A stretch of 64,000 nt of DNA from CAYWOS01 sp964459985 (GCA_964459985.1 CAYWOS010000010.1:1-64000); one strand, 5' to 3'. Shown: positions 8,373 through 17,639, counted from the stretch's first letter. Notes: a model not told the origin generated them from the sequence alone. Made by a program: numbers and translations.

Positions 8373-9154
8373 TGTACCTCCCGTAATTTGCGCTGACGCC
8401 CTTGCGTGTCGATGGTCGTGTCGCCGTCGAGCAGAAGCTCCGATATCATCACCGTCTCGAGCCCCTTGTCGCGGTAGGCGGCGAGAATGATCGGAAGCGC
8501 CTGAACGATGTACTGTGAATCGTTGTGGAACAGAACGATATCGCCGCTTTTGACGGATTTGGTCGCGCGGGACACCATATCCTCGACGCCCCGGTTCTTC
8601 CAGTCGAGCGAATCGACGCTCCACTGGATCGTCTGATAGCCCTGCGCGCGCGCCGTGGCGACCACCAGGTTGTCGTAATCGCCGTAGGGCGGGCGGAAGA
8701 GCGTCGTGGGCTTGCCAATCAGCTTCTCGATTTCATCGGACGCCGTTTTCAGCTCGCGGATGATCTCCTGCTCGCTTTGCTTGGACATTTCCTTGTGCGT
8801 GGTCGAGTGGTTGCCGATTTCGTGCCCGCGCTCGTCGATCAGCTTCACCAGCTCGGGGAAGCGCTGCGTCCAGATATCGACGAGGAAAAACGTCGTTTTC
8901 ACGCCGTACGCGTCCAGGATATCGAGGATTTGCTCGGTTTTGTCGCCGCCCCACGCCGCGTCGAAGCTGATGGCGATTTTGCCGTCGTCGCGCTCGACCG
9001 AGTAAACGGGCAGATCGCGCTTGCGCGCCATCACCTCCAGCCCGTCCACCTTCCCGATATAGCACGCGCCGAGCAGCACGAGCAGCGCCGTCGCGCCCGC
9101 GAGCAAGGCCGTTCTTTTTTTCGGCGCTTCGCGCCTGTCCGTTTGTTTGATCAT
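8369..9154 (-). CDS. polysaccharide deacetylase, PdaB-like
   Basis: This is a NodB-domain carbohydrate esterase, probably acting on peptidoglycan outside the membrane. The 261 residues have an N-terminal membrane anchor (about 14-31). Motif 1 is SFDAAWGGD (D65), in the PdaB style with Ala replacing the second Asp. The metal ligands are H116 and H120 (GNHSTTH), and RPPYGDYD lies at 154-161. The ATG at 9154 follows AAGGAGGG. PdaB proteins act in spore cortex formation in Bacillus, which suits the sporulation genes elsewhere here; the sporulation role is an inference. Confidence 0.88.
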   Translation of the reverse strand: MIKQTDRREAPKKRTALLAGATALLVLLGACYIGKVDGLEVMARKRDLPVYSVERDDGKIAISFDAAWGGDKTEQILDILDAYGVKTTFFLVDIWTQRFPELVKLIDERGHEIGNHSTTHKEMSKQSEQEIIRELKTASDEIEKLIGKPTTLFRPPYGDYDNLVVATARAQGYQTIQWSVDSLDWKNRGVEDMVSRATKSVKSGDIVLFHNDSQYIVQALPIILAAYRDKGLETVMISELLLDGDTTIDTQGRQRKLREVQ

Positions 9155-9289
9155 GATCCGCCCTCCTTCACGGAGAGCATATGCGCCCCGGGCCGCGAAT
9201 ATTTCGGCGGAATCATCGGGCGCGCGCAATCGCTCTATCAGTATATGTTTGCGCCCGCCAGTTTATGCCGTCGCTGCCGCAAAAAACGC

Positions 9290-9317
9290 TTGCGTCCTCC
9301 GGCGTTTCCTATATAAT
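9290..9317 (+). promoter_or_regulatory. sigma-A promoter of the phosphohexomutase operon
   Basis: TTGCGT (9290-9295) and TATAAT (9312-9317) are separated by 16 bases, 30 bases before the start codon. Confidence 0.72.
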
Positions 9318-9347
9318 AGAAGCGACGATATGCGGGAGGTGCGCGCG

Positions 9348-11063
9348 ATGGGATACAGGGACGAATACGAAAACTGGCTCCGCGAGTTTGCCGGCGACGA
9401 AGCGGCGATCGGCGAGCTGCGCGGGATCGCCGGGGATGAAAAGGAAATCGAGGATCGCTTTTATACCGATCTCGCGTTCGGCACGGCGGGCATGCGCGGC
9501 GTGCTGGGCATGGGCAGGAACCGCATGAATATCTACAACATCCGGCGCGCCACCAAGGGACTGGCGGCGTATCTGATCGGGCTGGGCGCGGCGGACGCGG
9601 GCGCGGCGATCGCGTATGACTCGCGCGAAAAAAGCGACGTGTTCGCGCGCGAAACGGCGCTGGTGCTCGCCGCGTCCGGCGTCAAGGCGTATCTGTTTGA
9701 CGCGCTGCGTCCCGTGCCCGTTTTGTCCTTCGCCGTCCGGCATCTGTCCGCCGCCGCCGGCGTCGTGATCACCGCCAGCCACAACCCGCCCGCCTACAAC
9801 GGCTACAAGGTTTACGGCGCGGACGGCGCGCAGCTCTCGCCCGAGGCCGCCGCCGAGGTGACGCGGGAGATCATGCGGCTTGATTACGCCGACTGCCTGC
9901 CGATGGACGAGCGCGAAGCGCTGGACAAGGGGCTTTTGCAGATCATCGGCGACAAAGAGGTGGACGACGATTACATCGCCATGATCAAGTCATTGGCGCT
10001 GCGCCCCGAGCTGCTGCGCGAAAAGGGCGGCGACATGAACATCGTCTACACGCCGCTTCACGGCTCGGGCAACGTGCCGGTTCGCCGGATGCTGCGCGAA
10101 CTCGGGATCGTCCGCGTCGCCGTCGTGCCCGAGCAGGAAGCGCCCGACCCGCGCTTCCCCACCGTCTCTGCGCCCAATCCCGAGGACCCCGCCGCCTTTG
10201 CCCTCGCTATCCCGCTCGCCGAAAAAACGGGCGCGACGGTCGCCTTCGCCACCGATCCCGACTGCGACCGCATGGGCGTCGCCGTGCGCGACAAAGACGG
10301 CGCGTTTCACACGCTGACGGGCAATCAGATCGGCTGTTTGCTCATGTACCATATCCTGTCCTCGCGCAAGGCGACGAATCGTCTGCCCGCGAACGGCGCC
10401 GTCGTCAAATCCATCGTCTCGACCGAGCTGGCGGCGGCGATCGCGAAGGATTACGGCGTCACGATGTTCAACGTGCTCACCGGCTTCAAATTCATCGGCG
10501 AAAAGATCGAGCAGTTCGAGGAAACGGGCGCGTATCGGTTCCTGTTCGGTTTTGAGGAAAGTTACGGCTACCTGTCGGGCACACGCGTGCGCGACAAGGA
10601 CGGCGTGAACGCCTCGCTGCTTTTATGCGAGGCGGCGTGCGTATGCGCCGCCGAGGGCGTCACGCTGTACGAGAGGCTGCAGGAAATCTACCGAAAGTAC
10701 GGATACTGCGCCGAAAAGGTGATATCGGTCACGCTGCCCGGCAAGGACGGCGCGCAGAGGATGCGGGACATCATGCGTGGTCTGCGCGAAAATCCGCCCC
10801 TTGAGATCGGCGGCTTTGCCGTGACCGCGGCGCGCGATTACTTGACGGGACTGCGCGTGTGCGGCGGCGTTCGGGAGCCGATGGGTCTGCCCGAATCGGA
10901 CGTCTTGTATTACGAGCTCGAGGGCGGCAACTGGCTGTGCGTCCGACCGAGCGGCACCGAGCCGAAAATCAAGCTTTACGTCAACACCCGCGCGCAAAAT
11001 CAGGCGGCGGCGGACGACCTGAACGACCGTTTGCGCGAGGCGGCGCACGCGCTCGTCCGATAA
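9348..11063 (+). CDS. phosphoglucomutase/phosphomannomutase (alpha-D-phosphohexomutase)
   Basis: It interconverts hexose 1- and 6-phosphates, linking glycogen, alpha-glucan and envelope sugar pathways. The 571 residues show all four signature loops: the catalytic serine loop ITASHNPPAYNGYKVYG, metal loop TDPDCDRMGVA, sugar loop GFEESYGYLSG, and phosphate loop RPSGTEPKIKLY. The length and layout match the long Bacillus PgcA-type enzymes. The ATG at 9348 follows GGGAGGT with 7-base spacing. A GH2 hydrolase gene follows 14 bases downstream, suggesting an operon for sugar breakdown. Confidence 0.94.
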   Translation: MGYRDEYENWLREFAGDEAAIGELRGIAGDEKEIEDRFYTDLAFGTAGMRGVLGMGRNRMNIYNIRRATKGLAAYLIGLGAADAGAAIAYDSREKSDVFARETALVLAASGVKAYLFDALRPVPVLSFAVRHLSAAAGVVITASHNPPAYNGYKVYGADGAQLSPEAAAEVTREIMRLDYADCLPMDEREALDKGLLQIIGDKEVDDDYIAMIKSLALRPELLREKGGDMNIVYTPLHGSGNVPVRRMLRELGIVRVAVVPEQEAPDPRFPTVSAPNPEDPAAFALAIPLAEKTGATVAFATDPDCDRMGVAVRDKDGAFHTLTGNQIGCLLMYHILSSRKATNRLPANGAVVKSIVSTELAAAIAKDYGVTMFNVLTGFKFIGEKIEQFEETGAYRFLFGFEESYGYLSGTRVRDKDGVNASLLLCEAACVCAAEGVTLYERLQEIYRKYGYCAEKVISVTLPGKDGAQRMRDIMRGLRENPPLEIGGFAVTAARDYLTGLRVCGGVREPMGLPESDVLYYELEGGNWLCVRPSGTEPKIKLYVNTRAQNQAAADDLNDRLREAAHALVR

Positions 11064-11077
11064 CCGAAAGGAGCGTT

Positions 11078-12808
11078 ATGATGATACCGCGTCCCGAATA
11101 CCCGCGCCCGCAGTTCGTGCGGGAGGGTTGGCTGAACCTGAACGGATCATGGCGGTTCGAAATCGATCACGGCGCGTCCGGGCGCGCGCGCGGACTGACG
11201 CGCGGCGATCTCAAAGGCGAAATCACCGTGCCCTTCTGCCCCGAGAGCAAGCTCTCCGGCGTGCAATATACCGATTTTATGCGCGCGGTGTGGTACGCGC
11301 GCGAATTCAGGCTGCCGCCCGAGGCGGCGGGCAAGCGCGTGCTGCTCCATTTCGGCGCGGTCGATTACAAGTGCGAGGCGTGGGTCAACGGCGTATCGGT
11401 CGGCGTCCACGAGGGCGGGTATACCTCGTTTTCCTTTGATATCACCGGGGCGCTCAAGCCGGACGACAACACGCTGGTCGTCTGCGCCGACGACGAGACG
11501 CGCTCGCCGCTTCAGCCCGGCGGCAAGCAAAGCGACGAGTACGCGTCCTACGGCTGCTCCTACACGCGCACGACGGGCATCTGGCAGACGGTGTGGCTCG
11601 AATGGGTCAACGAAAGCTATCTGGCGCAGGTATTCTACACGCCCGACGCCGCCAACGACACGCTGACGATCTCGGCGGTCGTGCGCGGCGGCAAAGGCTG
11701 CCGGCTATCGGTCGAAACGTTCTATAACGAGCAACCGACGGGCGGCGGCGAGTTCGCGTGCAATCCGTCCTTCGTCGGCGGTCAGATCGCCGTGGCGGGC
11801 GGACGTCACTGGTCGCCCGGCCATCCCGCGCTCTACGACGTCACGCTGACGCTCAAGAAGGACGGCATCGTCGTCGACCGCATGACCAGCTATTTCGGGC
11901 TGCGCAGCGTCGGCTTTGACGGCATGAGATTCCTGCTGAACGGAAAACCCGTGTTCCAGCGCCTCGTGCTCGATCAGGGCTTTTATCCCGACGGGATCTA
12001 TACCGCGCCGACCGACGACGAGCTCAAAAACGACATCCTGCGCGCACAGGCGATGGGCTTTAACGGCGCACGACTGCATCAGAAGGTGTTCGAGGCGAGA
12101 TTCCTGTACCACGCCGACCGTCTGGGCTATCTGTGCTGGGGCGAAATGGCGAACTGGGGACTGGACGCGGGCGATCCCGCCGCGACCGACGCGTTCCTCA
12201 AGGAATGGATTCCCGCCGTCGAGCGCGATTACAGCGCGCCCAGCGTGATCGGCTGGTGCCCGTTCAACGAAACGTGGGACGTACACGGCAGACGCCAGCG
12301 CGACGATCTGCTCCGCGCCGTCTACCGCGTCACCAAGGCGATGGATCGCACGCGCCCGTGCATCGACACAAGCGGAAACTACCACGCGGGCGAAACCGAC
12401 GTGTACGACGTGCACGATTACGAGCAGCAGCCTGATCTATTCGCCGCGCACTACGGCAAGGGCGCGAAACCGATCTACGAAAGGCTTTCGGACCGGCAGA
12501 CTTATCCGGGAAACCTGCCCGTGTTCGTCAGCGAGTACGGCGGCATCTGGTGGTCGGACACCGACACGGCGGGCTGGGGGTACGGCGAGCGCGTGAACAG
12601 CCGCGAGGAATTCCTCGCGCGCTTTCAGGGGCTCACCGACGCGCTGCTGGACAATCCCGATCATTTCGGGCTGTGCTATACGCAGCTCACCGACGTCGAG
12701 CAAGAACAAAACGGCCTGTACACCTACGACCGCAAGCCCAAGTTCGATCCCGCCGTCATAAGCGCCGTTCTGACGCGCAGGGCGGCGTGCGAGGAGGAAG
12801 ACGAATGA
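11078..12808 (+). CDS. glycoside hydrolase family 2 protein
   Basis: This GH2 enzyme (beta-galactosidase, beta-glucuronidase or beta-mannosidase type) has 576 residues. The N-terminal sugar-binding domain begins EGWLNLNGSWRFEID, an Ig-like middle domain follows, then a TIM barrel. The catalytic acid is in WCPFNETWD and the nucleophile probably in VFVSEYGGIWW. There is no signal peptide, so substrates are likely imported oligosaccharides. Two adjacent ATGs follow AAAGGAG; the first is annotated. Substrate specificity cannot be decided. The stop overlaps the next gene as ATGA. Confidence 0.88.
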   Translation: MMIPRPEYPRPQFVREGWLNLNGSWRFEIDHGASGRARGLTRGDLKGEITVPFCPESKLSGVQYTDFMRAVWYAREFRLPPEAAGKRVLLHFGAVDYKCEAWVNGVSVGVHEGGYTSFSFDITGALKPDDNTLVVCADDETRSPLQPGGKQSDEYASYGCSYTRTTGIWQTVWLEWVNESYLAQVFYTPDAANDTLTISAVVRGGKGCRLSVETFYNEQPTGGGEFACNPSFVGGQIAVAGGRHWSPGHPALYDVTLTLKKDGIVVDRMTSYFGLRSVGFDGMRFLLNGKPVFQRLVLDQGFYPDGIYTAPTDDELKNDILRAQAMGFNGARLHQKVFEARFLYHADRLGYLCWGEMANWGLDAGDPAATDAFLKEWIPAVERDYSAPSVIGWCPFNETWDVHGRRQRDDLLRAVYRVTKAMDRTRPCIDTSGNYHAGETDVYDVHDYEQQPDLFAAHYGKGAKPIYERLSDRQTYPGNLPVFVSEYGGIWWSDTDTAGWGYGERVNSREEFLARFQGLTDALLDNPDHFGLCYTQLTDVEQEQNGLYTYDRKPKFDPAVISAVLTRRAACEEEDE

Positions 12809-13089
12809 CGCCCGAGGAAGAAGCGCTCGGCAGGGAGATCAATCTGCATCTCAAAAAGGCGATGGAAAACGGCGATCCCGCCTGCGCGGAGGCGCGGACC
12901 GCCTGCGAAAAGAACAAGCGCTGGCTGCTCATGTCGTGGCCGCCCGCCATTTACAGCGAGGAAACGCACATGCAGCTGGTTGAAAGCTATGCGACCAACG
13001 ACAAAATGCGCCGGTATTACGACGAGGCGGTCGCCCCCGGCGCGGCGGAATTCTTTGTAAAAGCCATGCGAATCTATTTGAACGTTTGA
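12805..13089 (+). CDS. free-standing TipAS-like domain protein
   Basis: This 94-residue protein resembles the antibiotic-recognition domain found at the C terminus of TipA/MerR regulators, without the DNA-binding part. The recognisable pieces are NKRWLLMSWPPAIYSEETH, NDKMRRYYDEAVAPGAAEF and FVKAMRIYL. It starts inside the GH2 stop (ATGA) after GAGGAGG, so both are co-translated. A single-domain version may be a small-molecule or peptide-binding protein; its ligand and purpose beside a hydrolase are unknown. The assignment rests on the pattern of conserved aromatic and acidic positions. Confidence 0.65.
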   Translation: MTPEEEALGREINLHLKKAMENGDPACAEARTACEKNKRWLLMSWPPAIYSEETHMQLVESYATNDKMRRYYDEAVAPGAAEFFVKAMRIYLNV

Positions 13090-13090
13090 A

Positions 13091-13122
13091 AAAAAGCGGC
13101 GGGAACGCGTTTCCCGCCGCTT
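13091..13122. terminator. bidirectional terminator between the GH2 operon and the alpha-glucuronidase
   Basis: The 12-bp perfect stem AAGCGGCGGGAA (13094-13105) pairs with TTCCCGCCGCTT (13111-13122). A run of A precedes it, giving the U tract for minus-strand transcripts; the plus-strand tract (TTATTCGTTT) is weaker. Confidence 0.85.
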
Positions 13123-13128
13123 ATTCGT

Positions 13129-14949
13129 TTAGTCGTAAATCGTCCGCCCTTGCGCGTCGGGGATGCCCGACAGCCGATGAATGTAGGTGTTGACGACGTC
13201 GCGCCATTCCCGGGCGTTCGCGAGCTGGCCGTCGAATTTTTCGAGCGCCGGCGCGAACACATCCCCGGGCAGGAAGGGCTTGAGGCTCGCCCATCGGTCG
13301 CGCAGAAGCGCGGCGCGCTCGGCGCCCTCGAAATGATCGTCATAGATCCTTTGCGCCAGCGTGCGCCCGTCGCGCAGGACGTGATCGTATCGGACGCGGT
13401 GGAAAAACAGGAGCAATTCCTCGGGGCAGCGCGCGATATCGTTGTACGATCCGTACTTGGGCGCGGGGTACTGCGCCGCAAAGCCCGTGCCGGCGTCCGA
13501 GCGGTCGATGCCGATGGCGTCGCGGTCGGCGCGGTGATAGGTGCCCCACAGCGAAAACTCGTAGCCCTCGGGGCTGGGGCCATAATGCCCGTTCGGATTG
13601 ACCATCCAGCACAGCCCGAGCGGGGCGGTGTACTGCTCATAGATTTCACGCGAGCAAAGGAGCATATCGGTCAGCGTGTCGATCCCCTGAAAATCGCGCC
13701 CGAAGGTCAGCTTGATCCACGTGCGCGCCGTTTTCTCGGGATCGATGTCGCCCTGCCACGCGAACGCGCCGTAGGCGAACAGGTTCGCCTGCGCGAGGAT
13801 GTGACCCGTCCAGACGTCGCCGTCGCCCAGATTGCCAACGGCGCAGATGTGCGCGGGGCGCGCGTCGAGATCGCGCGCGAGCTCCTTCCACATGGGCGGC
13901 ATGTAGTACAGATCGATCTGATGCCCAGTGTACTCCTGCGCGAGCTGTATTTCGACCGCCTTCGCGGTGCGCGGCATGGCGTACAGGAGCGGCGAGACAG
14001 GCTCGCGCACCTGAAAATCGTACGGCCCGTTCTTGATCTGCAAAATTACGTTGTCGTCAAACCGCCCGTCGAGCGGCGCGTACAGATCATACGCCGCCTT
14101 GGGGCGATCGACGGTGTGATCGCGCCAGTCCTGACGGCAGTTGTACACGAAGCAGCGCCAGATGAGCTTACCGCCGAAGGGCTTGAGCGCGCGCGCGAGC
14201 AGGTTGGCGCCCTGCGCGTGATTGCGGCGGTACAGGTTGGGCCCCGGGCGGTATTCGCTGTCCGCCTTGACCAGATATCCGCACAGATCGGGGACATATC
14301 GGTACACGAGCGCCGTTTGATCGCGCCAGAACGCCTGCACGCGCAGATCGAGCGGATCGGCGGTGTCAAGGCCCAGCGTGACGGGCAGCGCGAAATCGAC
14401 CGACAGGATCAGGCGCACGCCGTAGGGACGGAACAGATCGGCGAGCGCTTTCACCTTGGGCAGCCATTCCTCGGTCAAAAAGCGGTCGGCAGGGGGATAG
14501 ACGTTGACGTTGTTGACCGATATCGCGTTGACGCCGACCGATGCCAGCAGCCGCGCGTAGGCGCGCAGCCGCGCCTCGTCATAGCAAAAATCATTGTCCC
14601 GAAGGAACAGCGAGCGCCCCGCGTACCCGCGCTCGACCTCGCCCGAGGGGTTATCCCAGTGATTGATCATGCGCAGCGCGAACGCCGGCTCGCGCCTGCC
14701 CTCGCCGATCTCTTCGCCCGCCGCGCGCGCCGTCAGGATGCGGTACGCGCCGTACAGCACGCCCGTCGCGCCCCCGCGCAGGCGGTAGCCGTCGCCCTCG
14801 CGCGCGATCGCGTACCAGTCGCCGTCCTGCGCGGGCGCGTCGACGGCGATATCGGGAAAGCCCGACAGCTCGGCAAGCGCCGTTTCATAGGGCGTATTCG
14901 TGCGGGGAAGCGTAGGGGCGGGCTTCAGCCAGCAGGCGCTGTACGGCAT
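13129..14949 (-). CDS. aguA: alpha-glucuronidase (GH67)
   Basis: GH67 enzymes remove 4-O-methyl-glucuronic acid from the ends of xylo-oligosaccharides. The 606-residue protein has an N-terminal domain with WYAIAREGDGYRLRGG and a barrel with ADSEYRPGPNLYRRNHA (catalytic acid Glu), QIKNGPYDFQVREP (Asp) and EIQLAQEYTGHQ (Glu), so the usual catalytic triad is conserved. It is somewhat shorter than the usual 680 or so and has no signal peptide, so it acts in the cytoplasm. It is a single gene between its own promoter and a shared terminator; no xylanase or xylosidase gene is adjacent. Confidence 0.9.
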   Translation of the reverse strand: MPYSACWLKPAPTLPRTNTPYETALAELSGFPDIAVDAPAQDGDWYAIAREGDGYRLRGGATGVLYGAYRILTARAAGEEIGEGRREPAFALRMINHWDNPSGEVERGYAGRSLFLRDNDFCYDEARLRAYARLLASVGVNAISVNNVNVYPPADRFLTEEWLPKVKALADLFRPYGVRLILSVDFALPVTLGLDTADPLDLRVQAFWRDQTALVYRYVPDLCGYLVKADSEYRPGPNLYRRNHAQGANLLARALKPFGGKLIWRCFVYNCRQDWRDHTVDRPKAAYDLYAPLDGRFDDNVILQIKNGPYDFQVREPVSPLLYAMPRTAKAVEIQLAQEYTGHQIDLYYMPPMWKELARDLDARPAHICAVGNLGDGDVWTGHILAQANLFAYGAFAWQGDIDPEKTARTWIKLTFGRDFQGIDTLTDMLLCSREIYEQYTAPLGLCWMVNPNGHYGPSPEGYEFSLWGTYHRADRDAIGIDRSDAGTGFAAQYPAPKYGSYNDIARCPEELLLFFHRVRYDHVLRDGRTLAQRIYDDHFEGAERAALLRDRWASLKPFLPGDVFAPALEKFDGQLANAREWRDVVNTYIHRLSGIPDAQGRTIYD

Positions 14950-14982
14950 GGGGCACGTTCCTTTCGGCGTTTAGTCCCCTTT

Positions 14983-15011
14983 ATTGTAGGGATTTGTCCG
15001 CCGCTTGTCAA
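14983..15011 (-). promoter_or_regulatory. sigma-A promoter of aguA
   Basis: TTGACA (15006-15011) and TACAAT (14983-14988) on the minus strand are separated by exactly 17 bases, about 35 bases before the start codon. Confidence 0.85.
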
Positions 15012-15212
15012 TCGTTTCGCGCCCCGCGCGGCGCGAAAAACTGCGGGACAGCAATCCGCGGCGGGTATCCGGCAAAAAACCGGGGACGACGCCGGGCGAT
15101 CGCATAAAAAACGTCAAATCACGGTCAGCGATTGAACTCTCCCGCGGAACCGACTTTGCCGGTTCGCGGAACGGGCAACAGCCCGCTTCCCCGCGTTCGA
15201 CGTCGGCGCGGC

Positions 15213-15241
15213 TTGACAATTACCGGAAACTCCCGTATGAT
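15213..15241 (+). promoter_or_regulatory. sigma-A promoter of the LRR protein gene
   Basis: TTGACA (15213-15218) and TATGAT (15236-15241) are separated by 17 bases, followed by GGAGGA at 15260-15265. Confidence 0.85.
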
Positions 15242-15272
15242 AAGGTCGATTCCAGCATCGGAGGATCGGCGA

Positions 15273-16097
15273 ATGAAATCGAGCGCCCGTTGCATTGTCT
15301 GCGTGTTGTGCCTTTGTTTTGCGTTCTCCGCGCGGGCGGAGGAGATCAAAACGAGCGGGCGGTATCGGTATGCCGTAGAAAACGGCGGCGCGGTGATCGT
15401 CGAGTACAAGGGCACGGCAAAGAACCTCGTCGTGCCCGACACGCTGGGCGGCAAGCCCGTGACCGCCGTCGGCGCGTTCGCGTTCTGGCAGAACGAAGAC
15501 ACCGTTTCGGTCACGCTGCCCGCCTCCGTCGAGCGGATCGCGCCCTCCGCGTTCGGGCGCTGCGAAAAACTAAAAACCATCCTATTGCTTAACGACCGTT
15601 ACCGCTTTGAGGACGGCGCGCTGTATGACGCCGAAAACGCCGCGCTGCACACCCTTTTATACGCCTGCAAACGCGAGGCGTTCACCGTTCCTCAGGGCGT
15701 GCGCGCCGTCGCCGCCTACGCCTTTGCGCATCACGACGAGCTGACGCGCGTGACGCTGCCCGATTCGCTGGAGGCCGTCGGCGACAGCGCGTTCATGTGG
15801 TGCGCGTCGCTCGAAGAGATATCGCTGCCCGGAGGGCTGACGTCGATCGGCCGCCGCGCTTTCTACTTTTGCGTAAGCCTGCGATCGGTCGCGATCCCCG
15901 GCGGCGTGACGGAAATCTCCGATTACGCCTTCCTCTCCTGCGAAAACCTCGAGCGCGTCGTTCTGCCCGATTCGCTCGAATTCATCGGCGAGGGCGCGTT
16001 CGCCTACTGCGTCTCCCTGCGCGATATTACGCCGCCGCCGGACGCCGCGCTCAAGGATTACGCGTTTCTTGGCTGTCCGACGGCAAAAACCGATTGA
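15273..16097 (+). CDS. secreted leucine-rich repeat protein (BspA/LRR_5 type)
   Basis: This 274-residue exported protein has a signal peptide (MKSSARCIVCVLCLCFAFSA, cleavage likely after ARA). At least six BspA-type leucine-rich repeats of about 23 residues follow, each with the pattern VTLPDSLEAVGDSAFMWCAS or a variant. There is no sortase motif or membrane anchor, so it is either released or held by non-covalent contact. The ATG at 15273 follows GGAGGA. Such proteins usually mediate surface adhesion or recognition; the partner here is unknown. Confidence 0.87.
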   Translation: MKSSARCIVCVLCLCFAFSARAEEIKTSGRYRYAVENGGAVIVEYKGTAKNLVVPDTLGGKPVTAVGAFAFWQNEDTVSVTLPASVERIAPSAFGRCEKLKTILLLNDRYRFEDGALYDAENAALHTLLYACKREAFTVPQGVRAVAAYAFAHHDELTRVTLPDSLEAVGDSAFMWCASLEEISLPGGLTSIGRRAFYFCVSLRSVAIPGGVTEISDYAFLSCENLERVVLPDSLEFIGEGAFAYCVSLRDITPPPDAALKDYAFLGCPTAKTD

Positions 16098-16255
16098 TTT
16101 TACGCACTATCGCCCAATTTCACCGCCTCATTCCGTCGTTTGGCGCATAGCGTGGGGCGGCGTTTTGTGATACAATAGCGAAGATTCCGCTCGCGGCGGG
16201 CGAATCGGCGCGGGCGCGCCGGCCGCTTTCACGGGCGCACAGAAGGACGAGGCCG

Positions 16256-17635
16256 ATGAGCAGACTAACCGAGCTTTTTTCTCCGAGGGATATGACGATC
16301 GGCGAGCCGTGGAAGCGCATCGCCGAGTTCGCCGTGCCCATGCTGGTGGGCAATCTGGCGCAGCAATTGTACAACACCGCCGATTCGATGATCGTGGGCA
16401 ACTACATCGGCGACAACGCGCTCGCCGCCGTCGGCAGCGCCTCGCCCATCCTCAACCTGCTGCTGGCGCTGTTCGTGGGCATATCGACGGGCGCGGGCAT
16501 TCTGGTTTCGCAGTATTTCGGCGCGAGGAACCGCGAAATGCTGTCCAAGACCATCTGCAACTGCCTGACGCTGACGTTGTTCGCCACCGCCGTCATCATG
16601 CTGATCGGGCCGTTCCTGTCCGCGCCGCTTCTGCGCATGATCGACACGCCTGAGTCCATCATCGGCTGGTGCGCCGAATACCTGAATATCTTCTTTATCG
16701 GCATCGCCGGATTCTTCGCGTACAATATTCTGTCCGGCATTCTGCGCGGGCTGGGCGATTCGCTGTCCTCGCTGGGCTTTTTGATCATCGCCACGCTGCT
16801 CAACATCGCGCTGGATTTGTGGTTCGTCCAAAGCATGGGCGTCGCCGGCGTCGCGCTCGCCACCGTGTTGGCGCAGGGCATTTCGGCGGTGCTGTGCTAC
16901 CTGAAGCTCGCGCGGATGAAGGATGTTTTCGATATCCGCCGCGATCTGTTCAAGCTCGACAAAAGCTGCTCGTCGGCGATCATCCGGCTCGGGCTGCCGT
17001 CGGGGCTGACGCAGGCGATCTTTTCCACCGCCATGATCATGGTGCAGACGCTGACCAACAGCTTCGGCGAAATGGTCATCGCCGCCAACGTCATCGTCAT
17101 GCGCGTCGACGGCTTCGCCATGATGCCGAACTTCTCCTTCGGGCAGGCGATGAGCACCTATACCGGGCAAAACGTCGGCGCGGGCAAGCCGGACCGCATC
17201 CGGACGGGATTCAAACAAGGCACGGCGATGGCGATGGGCTTCGCCACGCTCTTGACCGCCGTGATCCTGATCTTCGGGCGCGAATTGATGGATTTGTTCA
17301 CGGATACGGGCGCGCTGATCGATCTGGGCTATCGCATGGTCACCTTCCTCGCCGTCGGCTATATCGCCTTCGCCGCCATGCAGTGCATGTCGGGCGTCAT
17401 GCGCGGCGCGGGCGACACCGTCACGCCGATGTGGATATCGCTGATCACCACCGTCGTTATCCGCACGCCGCTCGCCTATCTGATCGCGCACCTGACGAAA
17501 ACCCCCGAGTTCCCCACCGGCCAGCCCGAGGCGCTGTATCTCTCGCTGCTCATTTCTTGGGTGCTGGGCGCGGTCATCAATCTGATTTGCTATCGAAAGG
17601 GCGTCTGGCGGCGCGGGCTCGCCGGCCGCGCGTGA
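16256..17635 (+). CDS. MATE family efflux transporter
   Basis: This is a 459-residue, 12-helix exporter of the MATE (NorM/DinF-like) family, recognised by IAEFAVPMLVGNLAQQLYNT, DSMIVGNYIGDNALAAVGSA and the mirrored second half with MRVDGFAMMPNFSFGQAM. Family members expel cationic drugs or metabolites using Na+ or H+. The start ATG follows GAGGCCG weakly; a TACAAT -10-like box lies at 16171-16176 without a convincing -35. The GH13 gene begins only 4 bases after its stop, so the two are probably co-transcribed. Confidence 0.93.
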   Translation: MSRLTELFSPRDMTIGEPWKRIAEFAVPMLVGNLAQQLYNTADSMIVGNYIGDNALAAVGSASPILNLLLALFVGISTGAGILVSQYFGARNREMLSKTICNCLTLTLFATAVIMLIGPFLSAPLLRMIDTPESIIGWCAEYLNIFFIGIAGFFAYNILSGILRGLGDSLSSLGFLIIATLLNIALDLWFVQSMGVAGVALATVLAQGISAVLCYLKLARMKDVFDIRRDLFKLDKSCSSAIIRLGLPSGLTQAIFSTAMIMVQTLTNSFGEMVIAANVIVMRVDGFAMMPNFSFGQAMSTYTGQNVGAGKPDRIRTGFKQGTAMAMGFATLLTAVILIFGRELMDLFTDTGALIDLGYRMVTFLAVGYIAFAAMQCMSGVMRGAGDTVTPMWISLITTVVIRTPLAYLIAHLTKTPEFPTGQPEALYLSLLISWVLGAVINLICYRKGVWRRGLAGRA

Positions 17636-17639
17636 GCGC

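Larger units (their letters stand above)
14950..15272. other. divergent intergenic region: aguA and LRR promoters plus a hairpin
   Basis: This stretch without a coding gene holds the aguA promoter (14983-15011, minus), the LRR protein promoter (15213-15241, plus) and, between them, an 11-bp hairpin at 15142-15169 (CCGCGGAACCG, 7-base loop, CGGTTCGCGG with one bulge). The hairpin has no U tract. No tRNA or known riboswitch was recognised. Confidence 0.6.

Noticed and set aside
13150..15135. 661-residue plus-strand open frame opposite aguA
   Set aside because: Mirror frame of the GH67 gene; composition is typical of antisense frames and it crosses promoters.
15121..15212. tRNA-like sequence with GTTCG and GC-rich arms
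   Set aside because: No full cloverleaf can be drawn; only a single hairpin is supported.
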